26,592 nt of DNA from Amarolinea aalborgensis (GTDB lineage Bacteria; Chloroflexota; Anaerolineae; SSC4; Amarolineaceae): contig NZ_UETR01000043.1 of assembly GCF_900491745.1 (NCBI RefSeq), forward strand, positions 1 to 26,592, written 5' to 3'. A model generated the notes under the pieces. That model was not told the DNA's origin, did not search any database, and was given only the letters and a program-made list of their open reading frames with translations. Below, in pieces: positions 1-8,978 of this stretch (the first letter of the stretch is position 1; each line of letters opens with the position of its first letter). A program made the position numbers and the translations under genes.

Positions 1-906
1 CGCGGCGCCGATCGTCACGGCGTAAAAAAGGAGGCCCATGGCCGTGGCGGTGGCGGCGGCCACGCCAACCTGCGTAAACAAGGCCACATAGCTCAACTCG
101 CGCACACCCAGGCCGCCGAAGGAGGGCAGAACGAGCGAGATGGAAATCAACGGCACAAAGAGCAGGTAATAGGTCCAGGGAATTACCACCCCCACCGCCA
201 GCCCCAGAAACAGGTTGATCACGATGAGCAGGGTATTGAACAGGAGTGAAACGCCAAACGAAGCGAGCAGCGGGCGCAGGCCGTAGGTGGGGATGGCGTC
301 GAGCAGCCATTGACCGGCCTTGAACCGTGCGACAAACGGAATGCGACGCTGGAAAGCCAGCGCCCATGACCGTCGGGCCATCAGCAGCACCACCAGCGCG
401 CAGCCGCCGAAGAGCGCCCACAGCAGCCAGCGGACAGTTGGGTTGACGGCGCCAGGCGCGAGGGTCAGCGCGACGACTCCCGGCAGCATCAGCATCGCGA
501 TGCCGCTGAAACGGTCGAGGAGGACAGAACCGAGCACCACGCCTGGCCGCGCCGAGCCGCGGCCCAGGGCCACAGTCTTGACCACATCGCCGCCAAAGCC
601 GGTGGGCAAAATGGTGTTGAAGAGGCTGCCGATGAAATACCAGCGCGCCAACACGCCGAGCGGCGCGCTGACGCCGCCGGCCCGCAGCAAGATCTGCCAG
701 CGGTATGCGCGCACCACCACGCCTAGTTGAAACAAGAGCAGGGCCAGGGCAAACCAGCCTATCTTGATGTGGGCAAGGACAGCGGTGATCTCACGCCAAT
801 GGATGACGCGCAGCAAAAGGGCCATCAAGCCAACGCTGATCGCTACTTTGAGCAGACCGCTCGCCAGTCTGCGCATGCGTCCTGCGCGCGCAGCGTCATT
901 CGTCAT
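1..906 (-). CDS. YbhN/LPG_synthase_TM family membrane protein (partial, C-terminus beyond window)
   Basis: The frame is open from an ATG at 906 to the window edge, giving about 302 residues without the C-terminus. The protein is strongly hydrophobic, with many membrane segments. It carries two motifs typical of the UPF0104/YbhN (lysylphosphatidylglycerol synthase transmembrane, flippase-like) family: an FNTILPTGFGGDVVK motif near residue 95 and a PSFGGLGVRE motif near residue 265. The start overlaps the stop of the upstream methyltransferase in an ATGA arrangement, so the two are probably translationally coupled. Members of this family are integral membrane proteins often found next to glycosyltransferases and are suggested to move or modify lipid-linked substrates. 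Here a role in handling a polyprenyl-linked sugar is inferred from the neighbours. There is no sign of the soluble aminoacyl-transferase domain of true MprF in the visible part. Confidence 0.85.
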   Translation of the reverse strand, partial: MTNDAARAGRMRRLASGLLKVAISVGLMALLLRVIHWREITAVLAHIKIGWFALALLLFQLGVVVRAYRWQILLRAGGVSAPLGVLARWYFIGSLFNTILPTGFGGDVVKTVALGRGSARPGVVLGSVLLDRFSGIAMLMLPGVVALTLAPGAVNPTVRWLLWALFGGCALVVLLMARRSWALAFQRRIPFVARFKAGQWLLDAIPTYGLRPLLASFGVSLLFNTLLIVINLFLGLAVGVVIPWTYYLLFVPLISISLVLPSFGGLGVRELSYVALFTQVGVAAATATAMGLLFYAVTIGAA

Positions 907-1658
907 GGCTGCTTTTGCGCAATGCACAGCAGAGATTGGCCCAGCGGGATATCCCACATGCGGCGCAGCCAACGTTCGCCGGCGATGAAGGCTGGGGCCA
1001 GCAGGTTGAACAGCTTCAACTGGTCGTGGGGCAACAGGTCACGCTTGAGCACGCGGCTGTTGAGCCACCAACCAGGAATGCCGGCGATGTTGAGATAGCC
1101 CAGGCGAATGATCTGGAGGCCCGTTGCCGTCACCAACTTGCGCAGTTGATCCCGGTCATAGCGGCGAAAGTGTCCCAGGGCCGTATCCAGTGTACCGGCC
1201 ATGTAGCTGCCGGCCGGCACAAAGAGCAACAAACGCCCGCCTGGCTCCAGCAGTTCGGCCATGTGATGCAGCGCCACCTGGTGCTCCTCGATATGCTCCA
1301 GGACGTTCAGGCACATGACGGTGTCAAGGCGATGCGGTTTGAGTTCGGCTACGGTAGCTCGCGTGGTGATGTCCCCCTCGTAGATATGCACGTTGGGCCG
1401 ATGAGCAAACTCGGCGCGTACAAAGCGCACCGAGCTTGGCAGGCGATCCAGGCCGACGACCTCGTCCAAGCCCAAAAAGTAGCTCGTCATGTTGCCAATG
1501 CCGCAGCCTACTTCGAGTAGGCGGCGGCCTGCGTGCGGCGCAATTTCTTCATAGATCCAGCGATTGTAGCGATCAACGCTGGCCATGCGGCGCAGCGTTT
1601 CGCGGCCAATCGGATCATCCATCTCCACGAGCAGTTGATTGTCCAGGGCGGTCTCCAC
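903..1658 (-). CDS. Class I SAM-dependent methyltransferase
   Basis: This 251-residue soluble protein has the Rossmann-fold methyltransferase motifs. The glycine-rich SAM loop LEVGCGIG lies at residues 48-55, the acidic end of strand 2 at VVGLD (D71), an EGD at 94-96, and a NVLEH motif at 118-122 as in the Methyltransf_11/UbiE-like group. The chosen start is GTG at 1658, which has a GAGAGG ribosome site about 6 bases upstream. It sits 36 bp after the family-2 glycosyltransferase and overlaps the next gene by 4 bp, so it belongs to the glycosylation operon. The substrate cannot be read from the sequence. A sugar or lipid-linked glycan acceptor is plausible from context. Confidence 0.88.
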   Translation of the reverse strand: METALDNQLLVEMDDPIGRETLRRMASVDRYNRWIYEEIAPHAGRRLLEVGCGIGNMTSYFLGLDEVVGLDRLPSSVRFVRAEFAHRPNVHIYEGDITTRATVAELKPHRLDTVMCLNVLEHIEEHQVALHHMAELLEPGGRLLLFVPAGSYMAGTLDTALGHFRRYDRDQLRKLVTATGLQIIRLGYLNIAGIPGWWLNSRVLKRDLLPHDQLKLFNLLAPAFIAGERWLRRMWDIPLGQSLLCIAQKQP

Positions 1659-1694
1659 GGCATCCTCTCTTCAGTCAAAACAGCTGCGTTATGA

Positions 1695-2453
1695 TTACTC
1701 GACGAATCGGTACTTGATCAAGGCCCACAAGGCCGGCAAACCATCGCGCCAGGCGCTGATCTTCTTGCCTTCGTCCACATCGCGGCCGGCGTAGGAGATG
1801 GGCACTTCGAAGACGCGATAGCCCCGTTTGAGGATCTTGGCTGTAATTTCCGGCTCAAAATCGAAACGGTTGGCGCGCAGATGGATACCCCGAAAGACGT
1901 CGGTGCGAAACATCTTGTAACAGGTTTCCATATCGCTCAGGATCGTGTTGTAGAGCAGATTGGTGACAAGGGTCAAGAACTTGTTGCCCACCATGTGTAA
2001 GAAGTTGAACACCCGGTGTGAGCCCATGAAGCGGGATCCGTAGACCACATCGGCTTTTCCTTCCAGAATAGGCTGGATCAGCACCGCGTACTCACGTGGA
2101 TCATACTCCAAGTCGGCATCCTGAATCACCGTCAGGTCGCCGGTGACGTAGCGCAGGCCGGTGCGAATGGCCGCGCCCTTACCCTGGTTGGCATCGTGAA
2201 AGATGATCTGCATCTTCGGTAGCTGCCTGGCTTGCATGGCCCGCAGAATGTCCCGCGTCCCATCGCTGGAGCCATCATCCACCAGGACTATTTCCTTTTC
2301 GATGCCATCCAGCGGCGCGGCCTGCACGCGGCGCACGATTTCCTCGATGGTTCCCCGTTCATTGTACACCGGGATGATGACCGATAATTGATGGGGTGTG
2401 GTGCTCACGGTGATTTTTGCCGTCTCCTCGTTATCTGTTTGAGGCTCCATCAT
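1695..2453 (-). CDS. Family-2 glycosyltransferase, DPM1-like (polyprenyl-phosphate sugar synthase)
   Basis: The protein has the GT-A fold signature of family 2: SVIIPVYNE at residues 24-32, VDDGSSDG at 58-65 and the metal/nucleotide-binding QDADLEYDP at 111-119, followed by the GSR and MxTCYKMFR-like region typical of dolichyl/polyprenyl-phosphate mannose or glucose synthases. It has no membrane segment, like soluble DPM1-type enzymes. It would transfer a sugar from a nucleotide sugar to polyprenyl phosphate at the cytoplasmic face, making the donor used by the PMT-like enzyme encoded just upstream. The frame extends upstream to a GTG at 2528, but that extension is Cys/Trp/Met-rich and unlike the family. 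I prefer ATG at 2453 (or 2450), although no start here has a convincing ribosome site. Confidence 0.88.
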   Translation of the reverse strand: MMEPQTDNEETAKITVSTTPHQLSVIIPVYNERGTIEEIVRRVQAAPLDGIEKEIVLVDDGSSDGTRDILRAMQARQLPKMQIIFHDANQGKGAAIRTGLRYVTGDLTVIQDADLEYDPREYAVLIQPILEGKADVVYGSRFMGSHRVFNFLHMVGNKFLTLVTNLLYNTILSDMETCYKMFRTDVFRGIHLRANRFDFEPEITAKILKRGYRVFEVPISYAGRDVDEGKKISAWRDGLPALWALIKYRFVE

Positions 2454-2548
2454 AACACACGGGCGCCAGCTATTCCAAATGCAGCACATATTCAACCACA
2501 AGAAGCACATGCGAGGGTGCGTGAACACTAAAGAAGCCGTAGTTTGCG

Positions 2549-5500
2549 TTAAGGAACAACCACCTTCAAGCCCAGGGCAAAGATGCCGTTCTTGGGATCG
2601 CCCTTGAATGAGCCAATGAACAGGGTGTACTCCCCATCCGGCGCGGCAATCGTGGTGGTCAGCGCCGGCACCATCTCATTCTTCTGCGCCACGAGGCCGC
2701 GCCCGCCGCTGAAGGGATTGAACGCCTGGTTCCACCAATGGCCGTCGGGACCTTCGGTGGCCGCGTAGACGTCGCCGCTCGTGGTGGCCGCATCTTCGGC
2801 TTCGACCCGAATCTCCTGGCCGTTGGCGGCGACCAGGCGCGCATAGTCATAGACGCCATCATAGCCGGGCAAAGGCCCGACGTGCAGCACCAGCTTGCCG
2901 CCTGTCACCGTGACGGGGCCAGCGTTGATTTCCCACACCGTGCCGCTGGTGTCCCCTACGAAGGTCTGCGCCGGCTCGAACAGCGCGCCATCTGGATAGA
3001 AGGCGTGATAGCCCGTACTGACAGGGGGCGCGCCGATTTCCGGCGTGACAACCGGCGGCACCTGCGTGCCGCGCGTCGGTTCGCCGCTGCTCACCAGGTA
3101 GCTGGTGAACAACACCTGGCCGTTCGGAATGTGGTGGTCTTCCAAAACGCCGTCCGGCCAGCGTGCGCGCAGCGCGTCCAGGCGCGCGGGTTGGTCCGGA
3201 TAGATAATCCAAACGAAAGGCGGGCCGGGACAGCTTTCGATCAAGCCATTGGGCGCGTCGCCGGGCAAGTCAATCAACGGCCGCGGCCAGGCCAGGAACG
3301 CGGTTTCACGCACTTGCAGCGCGTACTCGCCAGCAAAATCGCAGGCCGCAACCGTCGGCGGCAGATCGCGCAGGTAACGGCCGATGACGGTCTGCGGCCG
3401 CGCGGCGCTCTTGACCGTCTCGGCATACAGGCGCCAATCTTGCCAGCCGACGACGGTCAGGAAAATGACGGTCAGGCCGGCCAGGATCAGGTGGGCGGCC
3501 GGCCGCGGCGCGGCGTTCACCGCCGCGCCGCGTAGGCGCAGTCGGCTGAACACAGCCCACAGGCGATCGAGCGCCAGGCCGGCAAACCACGCGCCGGCAA
3601 ACATCATGCCGACGAGACGCGGCCAGAACGGCGCGTCGCCGGTCAGGATGCTGCCGATGAAAAGGTTGAGGACATAGAAGATGAGCGCCAGGGCTGCGCC
3701 GGGGCTGCGCCAACGCCGCACGGCATAACCAAAGCCGAGGGCGATCAACGGCGAGACCGGCGAGCTGAACATCGGATGGTAATAGCCAAACTGCGTGCTG
3801 GTATCAACGCTGACATGGAACATCAACAGGGAGCGCCGCGTCTGCTCCAGGAAGACAGCCCACGGCGTGCTCACGCTGTATTTGCCCATCAGGTGATTCA
3901 TGACCGCCGGATAGAAGAGAAAAACCGCGCGGCTGCGCTCGACAAAGGCTTCCTGGTTGCGCGCGAAGTAGATGAGGCTGGGACCGAGGCTGATGACCAG
4001 GCCCAGCGCCAGCAGTCCCAAGCCAGCCAGGTTGTCCTTGATCCAGGCGCGTCGGAAAAGAAGGGCGAAGAAGAGAAAGCCGGCGATGACGAAGATGATG
4101 ACCCGACCAGAGTAGTACATCTGCAGGCCAAAGCCCAGGGTAATCCCGGCCAGGGCAAAGGAGATGTTGCGACGCGCGCGCAGGCCGTCCACGAGCAAGA
4201 AAAGCGCAAATAGGTTGAACGGCCAGGGATCCATGTACGCGGCGAGGCGCGAAAAGTGAATGAGGGGGCTGTTGATCACGGCGACCGCGACGCTTAACAG
4301 CGCCAGGCGGTGACTATCAAACAGACGCCACAAGAAGAGATAGAGGGCCAGCAGGCTGAGCAGGCCCGCGATCACGGCGGTCATATTCAGGCCAAAGAGA
4401 TTGTTGCCAAACAGGGCCATGGACGCGGCCGTAGGCAGGTAGCCGATCATGGGAATGTTGGCCCAACCTTCCTGGAACAGGTGCGGTTGGTTGCCCAGGA
4501 TGATTTCACGCGCCTGGATGCCATACGAGGCCATGTCGCCATGAAAATCGTACGGGATCGTCTCCAGGTGATTGACGCGCAGCCAAAAGGCCGCGCTCAG
4601 AATGACCGCCAGGATGAGCAGCCTGAGGCCGCCGGTCCAGGTCGGCCAGAGGCGGCGCAGCGCTTGCCCGCGGTCACTCGACGGTTCGACTGAGCTCGCC
4701 GAAGTCGGCGCTTGGCGGTTGCCGCTGGCGACACGCGCGGGCCAGGGCGCCTGCGAGGCCAGGAAAAGCAGCATACTCAGCAGCCACAGCGCCTGGATCA
4801 AGCGATCTTCGCCCTGCTGGGCAAAGCGCGCCAGGCCGAAGGCCGCGCAGCCGAGCGCGCTGAGCAAGAGCAGGCTGCGGACGATGCGCGGCCAGCGGCT
4901 GCCAGCGCTCTTCTGATGGCGGCTACTGGCATCGGGTCGCGTCCAGGCCGCGGGCGCCAACCAACCAAAGAGGGCCATCGCCAGCACGTAAAGCAGCGTG
5001 CCGATGCGCAGGCGATTCGGCTCGAACCAGGCCATCGAAAGGTTGCTGCCCAGGGTCGTGGACAGCAACTTCGCCAGGCCTGCACCATCGTAGAAGGCCT
5101 GCGCCAGGTATGCCAGGCCCAGCGCCAGCAAGATGCCAGCCAGGGCGCGCCACGAAAGCACAGGCATACGCGAGGGCGTTTCCCTGTCGGGCTGATCGTC
5201 CGACCGATCGGCGCCGGGCTGGTCAGCCGCACTGACGGCAGGCGCGTCGGGCTGGTCAGCGAGCTGGCTGGCGACGGGCATGGCCGGGGCCGGGGACATG
5301 GCAAAAGCCAACGGCGACGCGGCGAGCGACGCAGCGACCGCCGGTGTGCGGCGGCGCCAGGCGCGCAGGGCTTGCACCAGGCAGAGCGCCGCCAGACTGG
5401 CGGCTGCCAATCGGCCCGGCCAGGGATTGTCGCCGCCGAAGCCGCTGGGCGGCGCGGCGACGTACGGCTCGACAGAGCTCGCCGAAGCCCCTGGCGGCGT

Positions 5501-7444
5501 CACGAGGTAGGCGCTGAACGTTTGCCAGCCATGCTCCACCTGGTCATGCAGGACACCGCTGGGATACGCGGTCTGCAACACTGAGAGTAAGTCGCGCTGT
5601 TCATACGGCACGATAAAAGCCAACGGCCTGTCAGCCGGCGGCAGCGCCCCTTGGCGAATCTCCTCGAAGGTGATGTCGCGGCCGCTCACGGCGCGGTTGA
5701 GAAACTGAAATTCGCTATCCTGCCAGGAATAGGGGTCCTGAACGATGAGAACCTGGGTGTCGCCAGGGAGTTGGCTGACGAAACGGGCGATGCTGCTGCG
5801 CGGGCCGATGCTGTCGGCCGACCAGGCGGCGTAGGCCTGCCAGTTGCTGGCGCCCACCACGCCCAGCACGACCAACAGCAGTCCGACCAGGGCAAGACGA
5901 CTATAGTAGCCTAATGGCTGCGCCAGGAGCGTCAAGAGATGGTCGCCCGCCTGCGCGGCCAAGATCACCACGACCGGCAAGACGATGCTGAGGTGAATCC
6001 AGTTGGGCGGGTCATTGGTCAGAACGCCGCCCAGAACCAGGCTGACGCCGAACCAACTCACCAGCAGGAAGAAGCGCGGCTGGCGCAGCCGCGCCAGCGC
6101 CAGACCGAGGCCCAAGGTCAGCAGCGCGGCAGCCAGCCAGTCAAGCATGGGGCCAGGGAATCCGAACTGCGGGCTGGTGTCGCTGAAGAGATGAAAGGTG
6201 AGCAGCGTGCGTTCGATTTGCTGCACCAGCAGGGCGGGCAGGGTGGCGACGCCGTACTTGGCGAGCAAATGTTCATAAACCACAGGGTTGACAATCGTGA
6301 CTTCGGCGGCGCGGCCCATGAATGCGCCAAGATTGCGCCCGGTGAAAATAAGCATGGGGCCAAAAGCCAACAGAGCGCCGAGCAGCAGCGCTCCCCAGTG
6401 AGGCAGGTTGGCCGTGAGCTGACGGCGGTCGGTAAACAGATACCAGAGACAGAGCAGAATCAGAACCACGGGCGCCACACGCGCCGCGTAATAGACCAGC
6501 GGGCTGAGGCCCAGCATGATGCCGGCCACGGCGAACCAGATGCCATGTCGGGTGCGCAGGCCGCGCCACAGGCTGGCGAACAGCAAGGTGACGATGAGCA
6601 GCGCGGCGGTTGGAATCACGATGCGGCTGAGGTGGTTGTGGGTGTAACTGATGGTCAACAGCGCGGCCGCCAGCAAACCGACGCGGCGACCGGCCAGCTC
6701 GCGCCCCAGCCAGTAGACGGCGGGAACGGTGGCGGTCCCGACAAGCACCGAACCGAGCAGCAATCCGTACAGATTCTGTCCAAACAGGCGCATGCTCCAC
6801 GCCGCCACCATGGTCATAAAATGAGGAAACTGAAAATAGCCAACGCCGATCCAGGTCGGTTGGCCGATCATTTTGCTGGCCTCACGGCCCAGCACGGTGA
6901 TGTCGCCGTCAATGTTGCCGGGAATGGTGGTCAACTGCCAGGCGCGCAGGGCAAAGGCCGCGGCCGTCAAGATCGCCAACAAGGCCCATTCCCACCAGGC
7001 GTCCTGCGGCTGGGGAGCGGCCGGCTGCTCCCCTGAGCGGGTCGGCAGGTACGCAACCAGCAGCAGCAGCGGACCGGCCAGCCACAACGCACGCACGGCA
7101 ACGCTCTCGCCGGCGCTGAGGTAGAGCGCCAGGCTGACCAGGTAGCTGAGCACAGCCAAGGCCAGGCACACCGTCGTCCGGTTGAACGTCAGCGAGACGC
7201 GCGGCCGCGCGGTCGGCTCTTCCTGCCTCTCGCGGCCGTCCTCCATGGGGGCGACCGCCGCGCAAAAGAGGAGCATCGCCAGGGCCAGCAGGCCGTAGGC
7301 CACAAGGTGGATCGTGTGGACGCTCCAGAGCGTGATCAGATTGGTCCCCGGCGGGGTCTGATTGAGCAGGGCTTGGGCAAGTAAAGCCAGCGCCAGGGCG
7401 CTGAACGCCCCGGCGCGACGGTTCCAAAATCGCAGTTGGATCAT
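2549..7444 (-). CDS. Giant double-unit PMT/ArnT-like membrane glycosyltransferase
   Basis: This 1631-residue protein consists of two homologous units. Each has a start of hydrophobic helices, an ArnT/PMT_2-like multi-membrane part, and an extracytoplasmic soluble part. The acidic motif after the first core helix is IDGD at residues 178-181 in unit 1 and FHGD at 967-970 in unit 2. A second shared motif is DTSPQFGF at 422 and DTSTQFGY at 1214, and the units end with FSAYLV at 643 and FTSYLV at 1446. The spacing between matching motifs is about 790-800 residues. A Pro/Ala/Asp-rich linker lies near 650-760, and a C-terminal beta-rich domain of about 170 residues follows unit 2. GT39/GT83 enzymes transfer sugar from polyprenyl phosphate to protein or lipid acceptors outside the membrane. 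The gene starts 5 bp after the MFS gene. Usual family members are single-unit, so the tandem form is unusual. Acceptor and sugar are unknown. Confidence 0.85.
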   Translation of the reverse strand: MIQLRFWNRRAGAFSALALALLAQALLNQTPPGTNLITLWSVHTIHLVAYGLLALAMLLFCAAVAPMEDGRERQEEPTARPRVSLTFNRTTVCLALAVLSYLVSLALYLSAGESVAVRALWLAGPLLLLVAYLPTRSGEQPAAPQPQDAWWEWALLAILTAAAFALRAWQLTTIPGNIDGDITVLGREASKMIGQPTWIGVGYFQFPHFMTMVAAWSMRLFGQNLYGLLLGSVLVGTATVPAVYWLGRELAGRRVGLLAAALLTISYTHNHLSRIVIPTAALLIVTLLFASLWRGLRTRHGIWFAVAGIMLGLSPLVYYAARVAPVVLILLCLWYLFTDRRQLTANLPHWGALLLGALLAFGPMLIFTGRNLGAFMGRAAEVTIVNPVVYEHLLAKYGVATLPALLVQQIERTLLTFHLFSDTSPQFGFPGPMLDWLAAALLTLGLGLALARLRQPRFFLLVSWFGVSLVLGGVLTNDPPNWIHLSIVLPVVVILAAQAGDHLLTLLAQPLGYYSRLALVGLLLVVLGVVGASNWQAYAAWSADSIGPRSSIARFVSQLPGDTQVLIVQDPYSWQDSEFQFLNRAVSGRDITFEEIRQGALPPADRPLAFIVPYEQRDLLSVLQTAYPSGVLHDQVEHGWQTFSAYLVTPPGASASSVEPYVAAPPSGFGGDNPWPGRLAAASLAALCLVQALRAWRRRTPAVAASLAASPLAFAMSPAPAMPVASQLADQPDAPAVSAADQPGADRSDDQPDRETPSRMPVLSWRALAGILLALGLAYLAQAFYDGAGLAKLLSTTLGSNLSMAWFEPNRLRIGTLLYVLAMALFGWLAPAAWTRPDASSRHQKSAGSRWPRIVRSLLLLSALGCAAFGLARFAQQGEDRLIQALWLLSMLLFLASQAPWPARVASGNRQAPTSASSVEPSSDRGQALRRLWPTWTGGLRLLILAVILSAAFWLRVNHLETIPYDFHGDMASYGIQAREIILGNQPHLFQEGWANIPMIGYLPTAASMALFGNNLFGLNMTAVIAGLLSLLALYLFLWRLFDSHRLALLSVAVAVINSPLIHFSRLAAYMDPWPFNLFALFLLVDGLRARRNISFALAGITLGFGLQMYYSGRVIIFVIAGFLFFALLFRRAWIKDNLAGLGLLALGLVISLGPSLIYFARNQEAFVERSRAVFLFYPAVMNHLMGKYSVSTPWAVFLEQTRRSLLMFHVSVDTSTQFGYYHPMFSSPVSPLIALGFGYAVRRWRSPGAALALIFYVLNLFIGSILTGDAPFWPRLVGMMFAGAWFAGLALDRLWAVFSRLRLRGAAVNAAPRPAAHLILAGLTVIFLTVVGWQDWRLYAETVKSAARPQTVIGRYLRDLPPTVAACDFAGEYALQVRETAFLAWPRPLIDLPGDAPNGLIESCPGPPFVWIIYPDQPARLDALRARWPDGVLEDHHIPNGQVLFTSYLVSSGEPTRGTQVPPVVTPEIGAPPVSTGYHAFYPDGALFEPAQTFVGDTSGTVWEINAGPVTVTGGKLVLHVGPLPGYDGVYDYARLVAANGQEIRVEAEDAATTSGDVYAATEGPDGHWWNQAFNPFSGGRGLVAQKNEMVPALTTTIAAPDGEYTLFIGSFKGDPKNGIFALGLKVVVP
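4681..4704. repeat. Palindromic short repeat inside the glycosyltransferase gene, copy A
   Basis: This 24-base segment matches the one at 5464-5487 at 22 of 24 positions. Its core TTCGACTGAGCTCGCCGAA is an imperfect palindrome. It lies in frame in the glycosyltransferase gene and encodes the same peptide (TSASSVEP against ASASSVEP) as the other copy. Confidence 0.7.
5464..5487. repeat. Palindromic short repeat inside the glycosyltransferase gene, copy B
   Basis: This is the second copy of the 24-base element at 4681-4704, in the same orientation and the same reading frame. It falls directly after the extracytoplasmic part of the first glycosyltransferase unit (about residue 653), in a low-complexity linker where an insertion would be tolerated. 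Confidence 0.7.
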
Positions 7445-7449
7445 ATAGC

Positions 7450-8772
7450 TTAAATGTGGGCCGGGACCTCGTTGCCCGCCTCACGGATGGCTTGGGCGGC
7501 GTTGACGCGCGTGAGGACGAACATGCCGGCGATGAAGAATACGATCAACGAGAGGATGGCGATGCGATAGCTGCCGGTGAATTGCAGGCTGAGTCCAAAC
7601 AGCAGCGGCCCCAGCCAACTCGTGCCGCGTTCGCTGATCTCGTACAGGCTGAAGTATTCGGCCTCTTGGCCGCGGGGAATCATTTGTGAGAAAAGAGAGC
7701 GGCTGAGAGCCTGGCTGCCGCCAAGGACCACGGCAATGGCCGCGCCCACGGCAAAGAATCCGATCGTGTCGCCGGCCTTCAGCACGCCGTAAGTATAGAT
7801 CACCACGCCTGTCCAGATGATCAGACTGCCAAAGATGGCGTTCTTCGTGCCCACATACTGGGAAATGCGACCGAAGATCGTCGCGCCGAAGAAGGCAATG
7901 AACTGCACCATCAAGATGACCGCGGTCAGGGTTGAAATGGAGAGCTTGAGTTCCTCCTGCCCAAACTGCGACGAGAGCGCAATCACGGTCTGGATGCCGT
8001 CGTTGTACAGCAGATAGGCAATCAAGAAAAGCAGCGTCTGCGGGAAGGTGGGGAGCTTGCTCAGGGTCGAACGGAGCTGCTTGAAGCCGATGGTGGCGTA
8101 ACGTTCGCCCGCGGGCAACTGGCGTCGCGCCTCACGCGCCTTGAGCATTCTGATTGGAATCAGGGTGAAAATGGCCCACCACACGCCGGCCGACACCAGG
8201 CTGATACGTACGGCCATGGAAGTATCCAGGCCGAAAGATTCGGCGCGCGAGAACAAGACCAGGTTGAGCGCCAAGAGCAGGCCGCCGCCGAGGTAACCAA
8301 TGGCAAAGCCCATGGCAGACACCGCATCGCGGCGATCCGCGCTGGCAATTTCGGGTAAGAAGGCGTTATAGAAGACGATCGAGGCGCCGAAGCTCAGGTT
8401 GCTGATGAGAAATAGAAGGCCGCCGAGTAGATAATTGCTCCCTTGCAGAAAATACATACACATCGTGGCAAAGGCGCCGATGTAGGCAAAAAGCGTGAGC
8501 ATTTGCTTCTTCAGGTGTGAGTAGTCGGCAATGGCGCCAAGAACGGGCAGCAAAACAACCTGCAGCAACACAGAGAGCGACACCATGTAGGGGAAGAAGG
8601 AACCCGCGCCGACTTTGATGCCGAGTGGGTGGACAAAGCCGTTGGCGTCAGCGGCCGCTTTGGTGATCGCGGTCAGGTAAGGGCCAAGAAAAACGGTGAC
8701 GACGGTGGTCGAAAAGGCCGAATTGGCCCAGTCGTAAAAATACCAGGCGCGAATCTCACGTTTGTCGTTCAC
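7450..8772 (-). CDS. MFS transporter of the UMF1/Atg22-like family
   Basis: The protein has about 440 residues and roughly 12 hydrophobic segments. Near the N-terminus it carries the family signature YDWANSAF (residues 13-20), which defines the UMF1 (Atg22-like) branch of major facilitator transporters. These are general solute exporters or permeases of uncertain substrate. The frame opens 30 codons earlier at 8862, but GTG at 8772 has an AAGGAG ribosome site exactly 6 bases upstream, and the family motif then falls at the usual distance from the start. It is the first gene of the minus-strand operon: a promoter lies at 8886-8914 and the giant glycosyltransferase begins 5 bp after its stop. 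Its connection to glycan building may be precursor or product movement, which is inferred only from position. Confidence 0.88.
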   Translation of the reverse strand: MNDKREIRAWYFYDWANSAFSTTVVTVFLGPYLTAITKAAADANGFVHPLGIKVGAGSFFPYMVSLSVLLQVVLLPVLGAIADYSHLKKQMLTLFAYIGAFATMCMYFLQGSNYLLGGLLFLISNLSFGASIVFYNAFLPEIASADRRDAVSAMGFAIGYLGGGLLLALNLVLFSRAESFGLDTSMAVRISLVSAGVWWAIFTLIPIRMLKAREARRQLPAGERYATIGFKQLRSTLSKLPTFPQTLLFLIAYLLYNDGIQTVIALSSQFGQEELKLSISTLTAVILMVQFIAFFGATIFGRISQYVGTKNAIFGSLIIWTGVVIYTYGVLKAGDTIGFFAVGAAIAVVLGGSQALSRSLFSQMIPRGQEAEYFSLYEISERGTSWLGPLLFGLSLQFTGSYRIAILSLIVFFIAGMFVLTRVNAAQAIREAGNEVPAHI

Positions 8773-8885
8773 GGGCAGCTCCTTCCAGAAGGCGTGGTGG
8801 ATATGCACGCTGTTGTCGCATACCCTGGGCGATCCCGGCCGTGCCAGGCTTTGTAGAGACACGAATTGAGCGAACAGGATGTCCT

Positions 8886-8914
8886 ATTTTACACGGGGAC
8901 AGAAGATGGGTCAA
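8886..8914 (-). promoter_or_regulatory. Sigma70-type promoter for the glycosylation operon
   Basis: On the minus strand TTGACC (8914-8909) and TAAAAT (8891-8886) are separated by exactly 17 bases. Transcription would start near 8879, leaving a leader of about 107 bases before the GTG of the MFS gene at 8772. Confidence 0.65.
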
Positions 8915-8978
8915 TTGTGCCTGAGCTTTGTTTGCCTCTTGGCGGCTCAGCCCTGACGGCCCTGGCGGTGATGACACG

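Noticed and set aside
2454..2528. N-terminal extension of the family-2 glycosyltransferase from a GTG at 2528
   Set aside because: The 25 extra residues are Cys/Trp/Met-rich and unlike the family, and the GTG has no ribosome site. The downstream ATG gives a normal-length protein.
5939..7036. A 365-residue plus-strand open frame opposite the giant glycosyltransferase
   Set aside because: It is Gln/Arg/His-rich with no hydrophobic core, as expected of the complement of a membrane protein gene. The minus-strand motifs show which strand is coding.
8773..8862. Upstream start of the MFS gene at 8862
   Set aside because: The GTG at 8772 has an ideal AAGGAG ribosome site and places the UMF1 signature at the usual distance. 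The upstream segment is better read as a leader.
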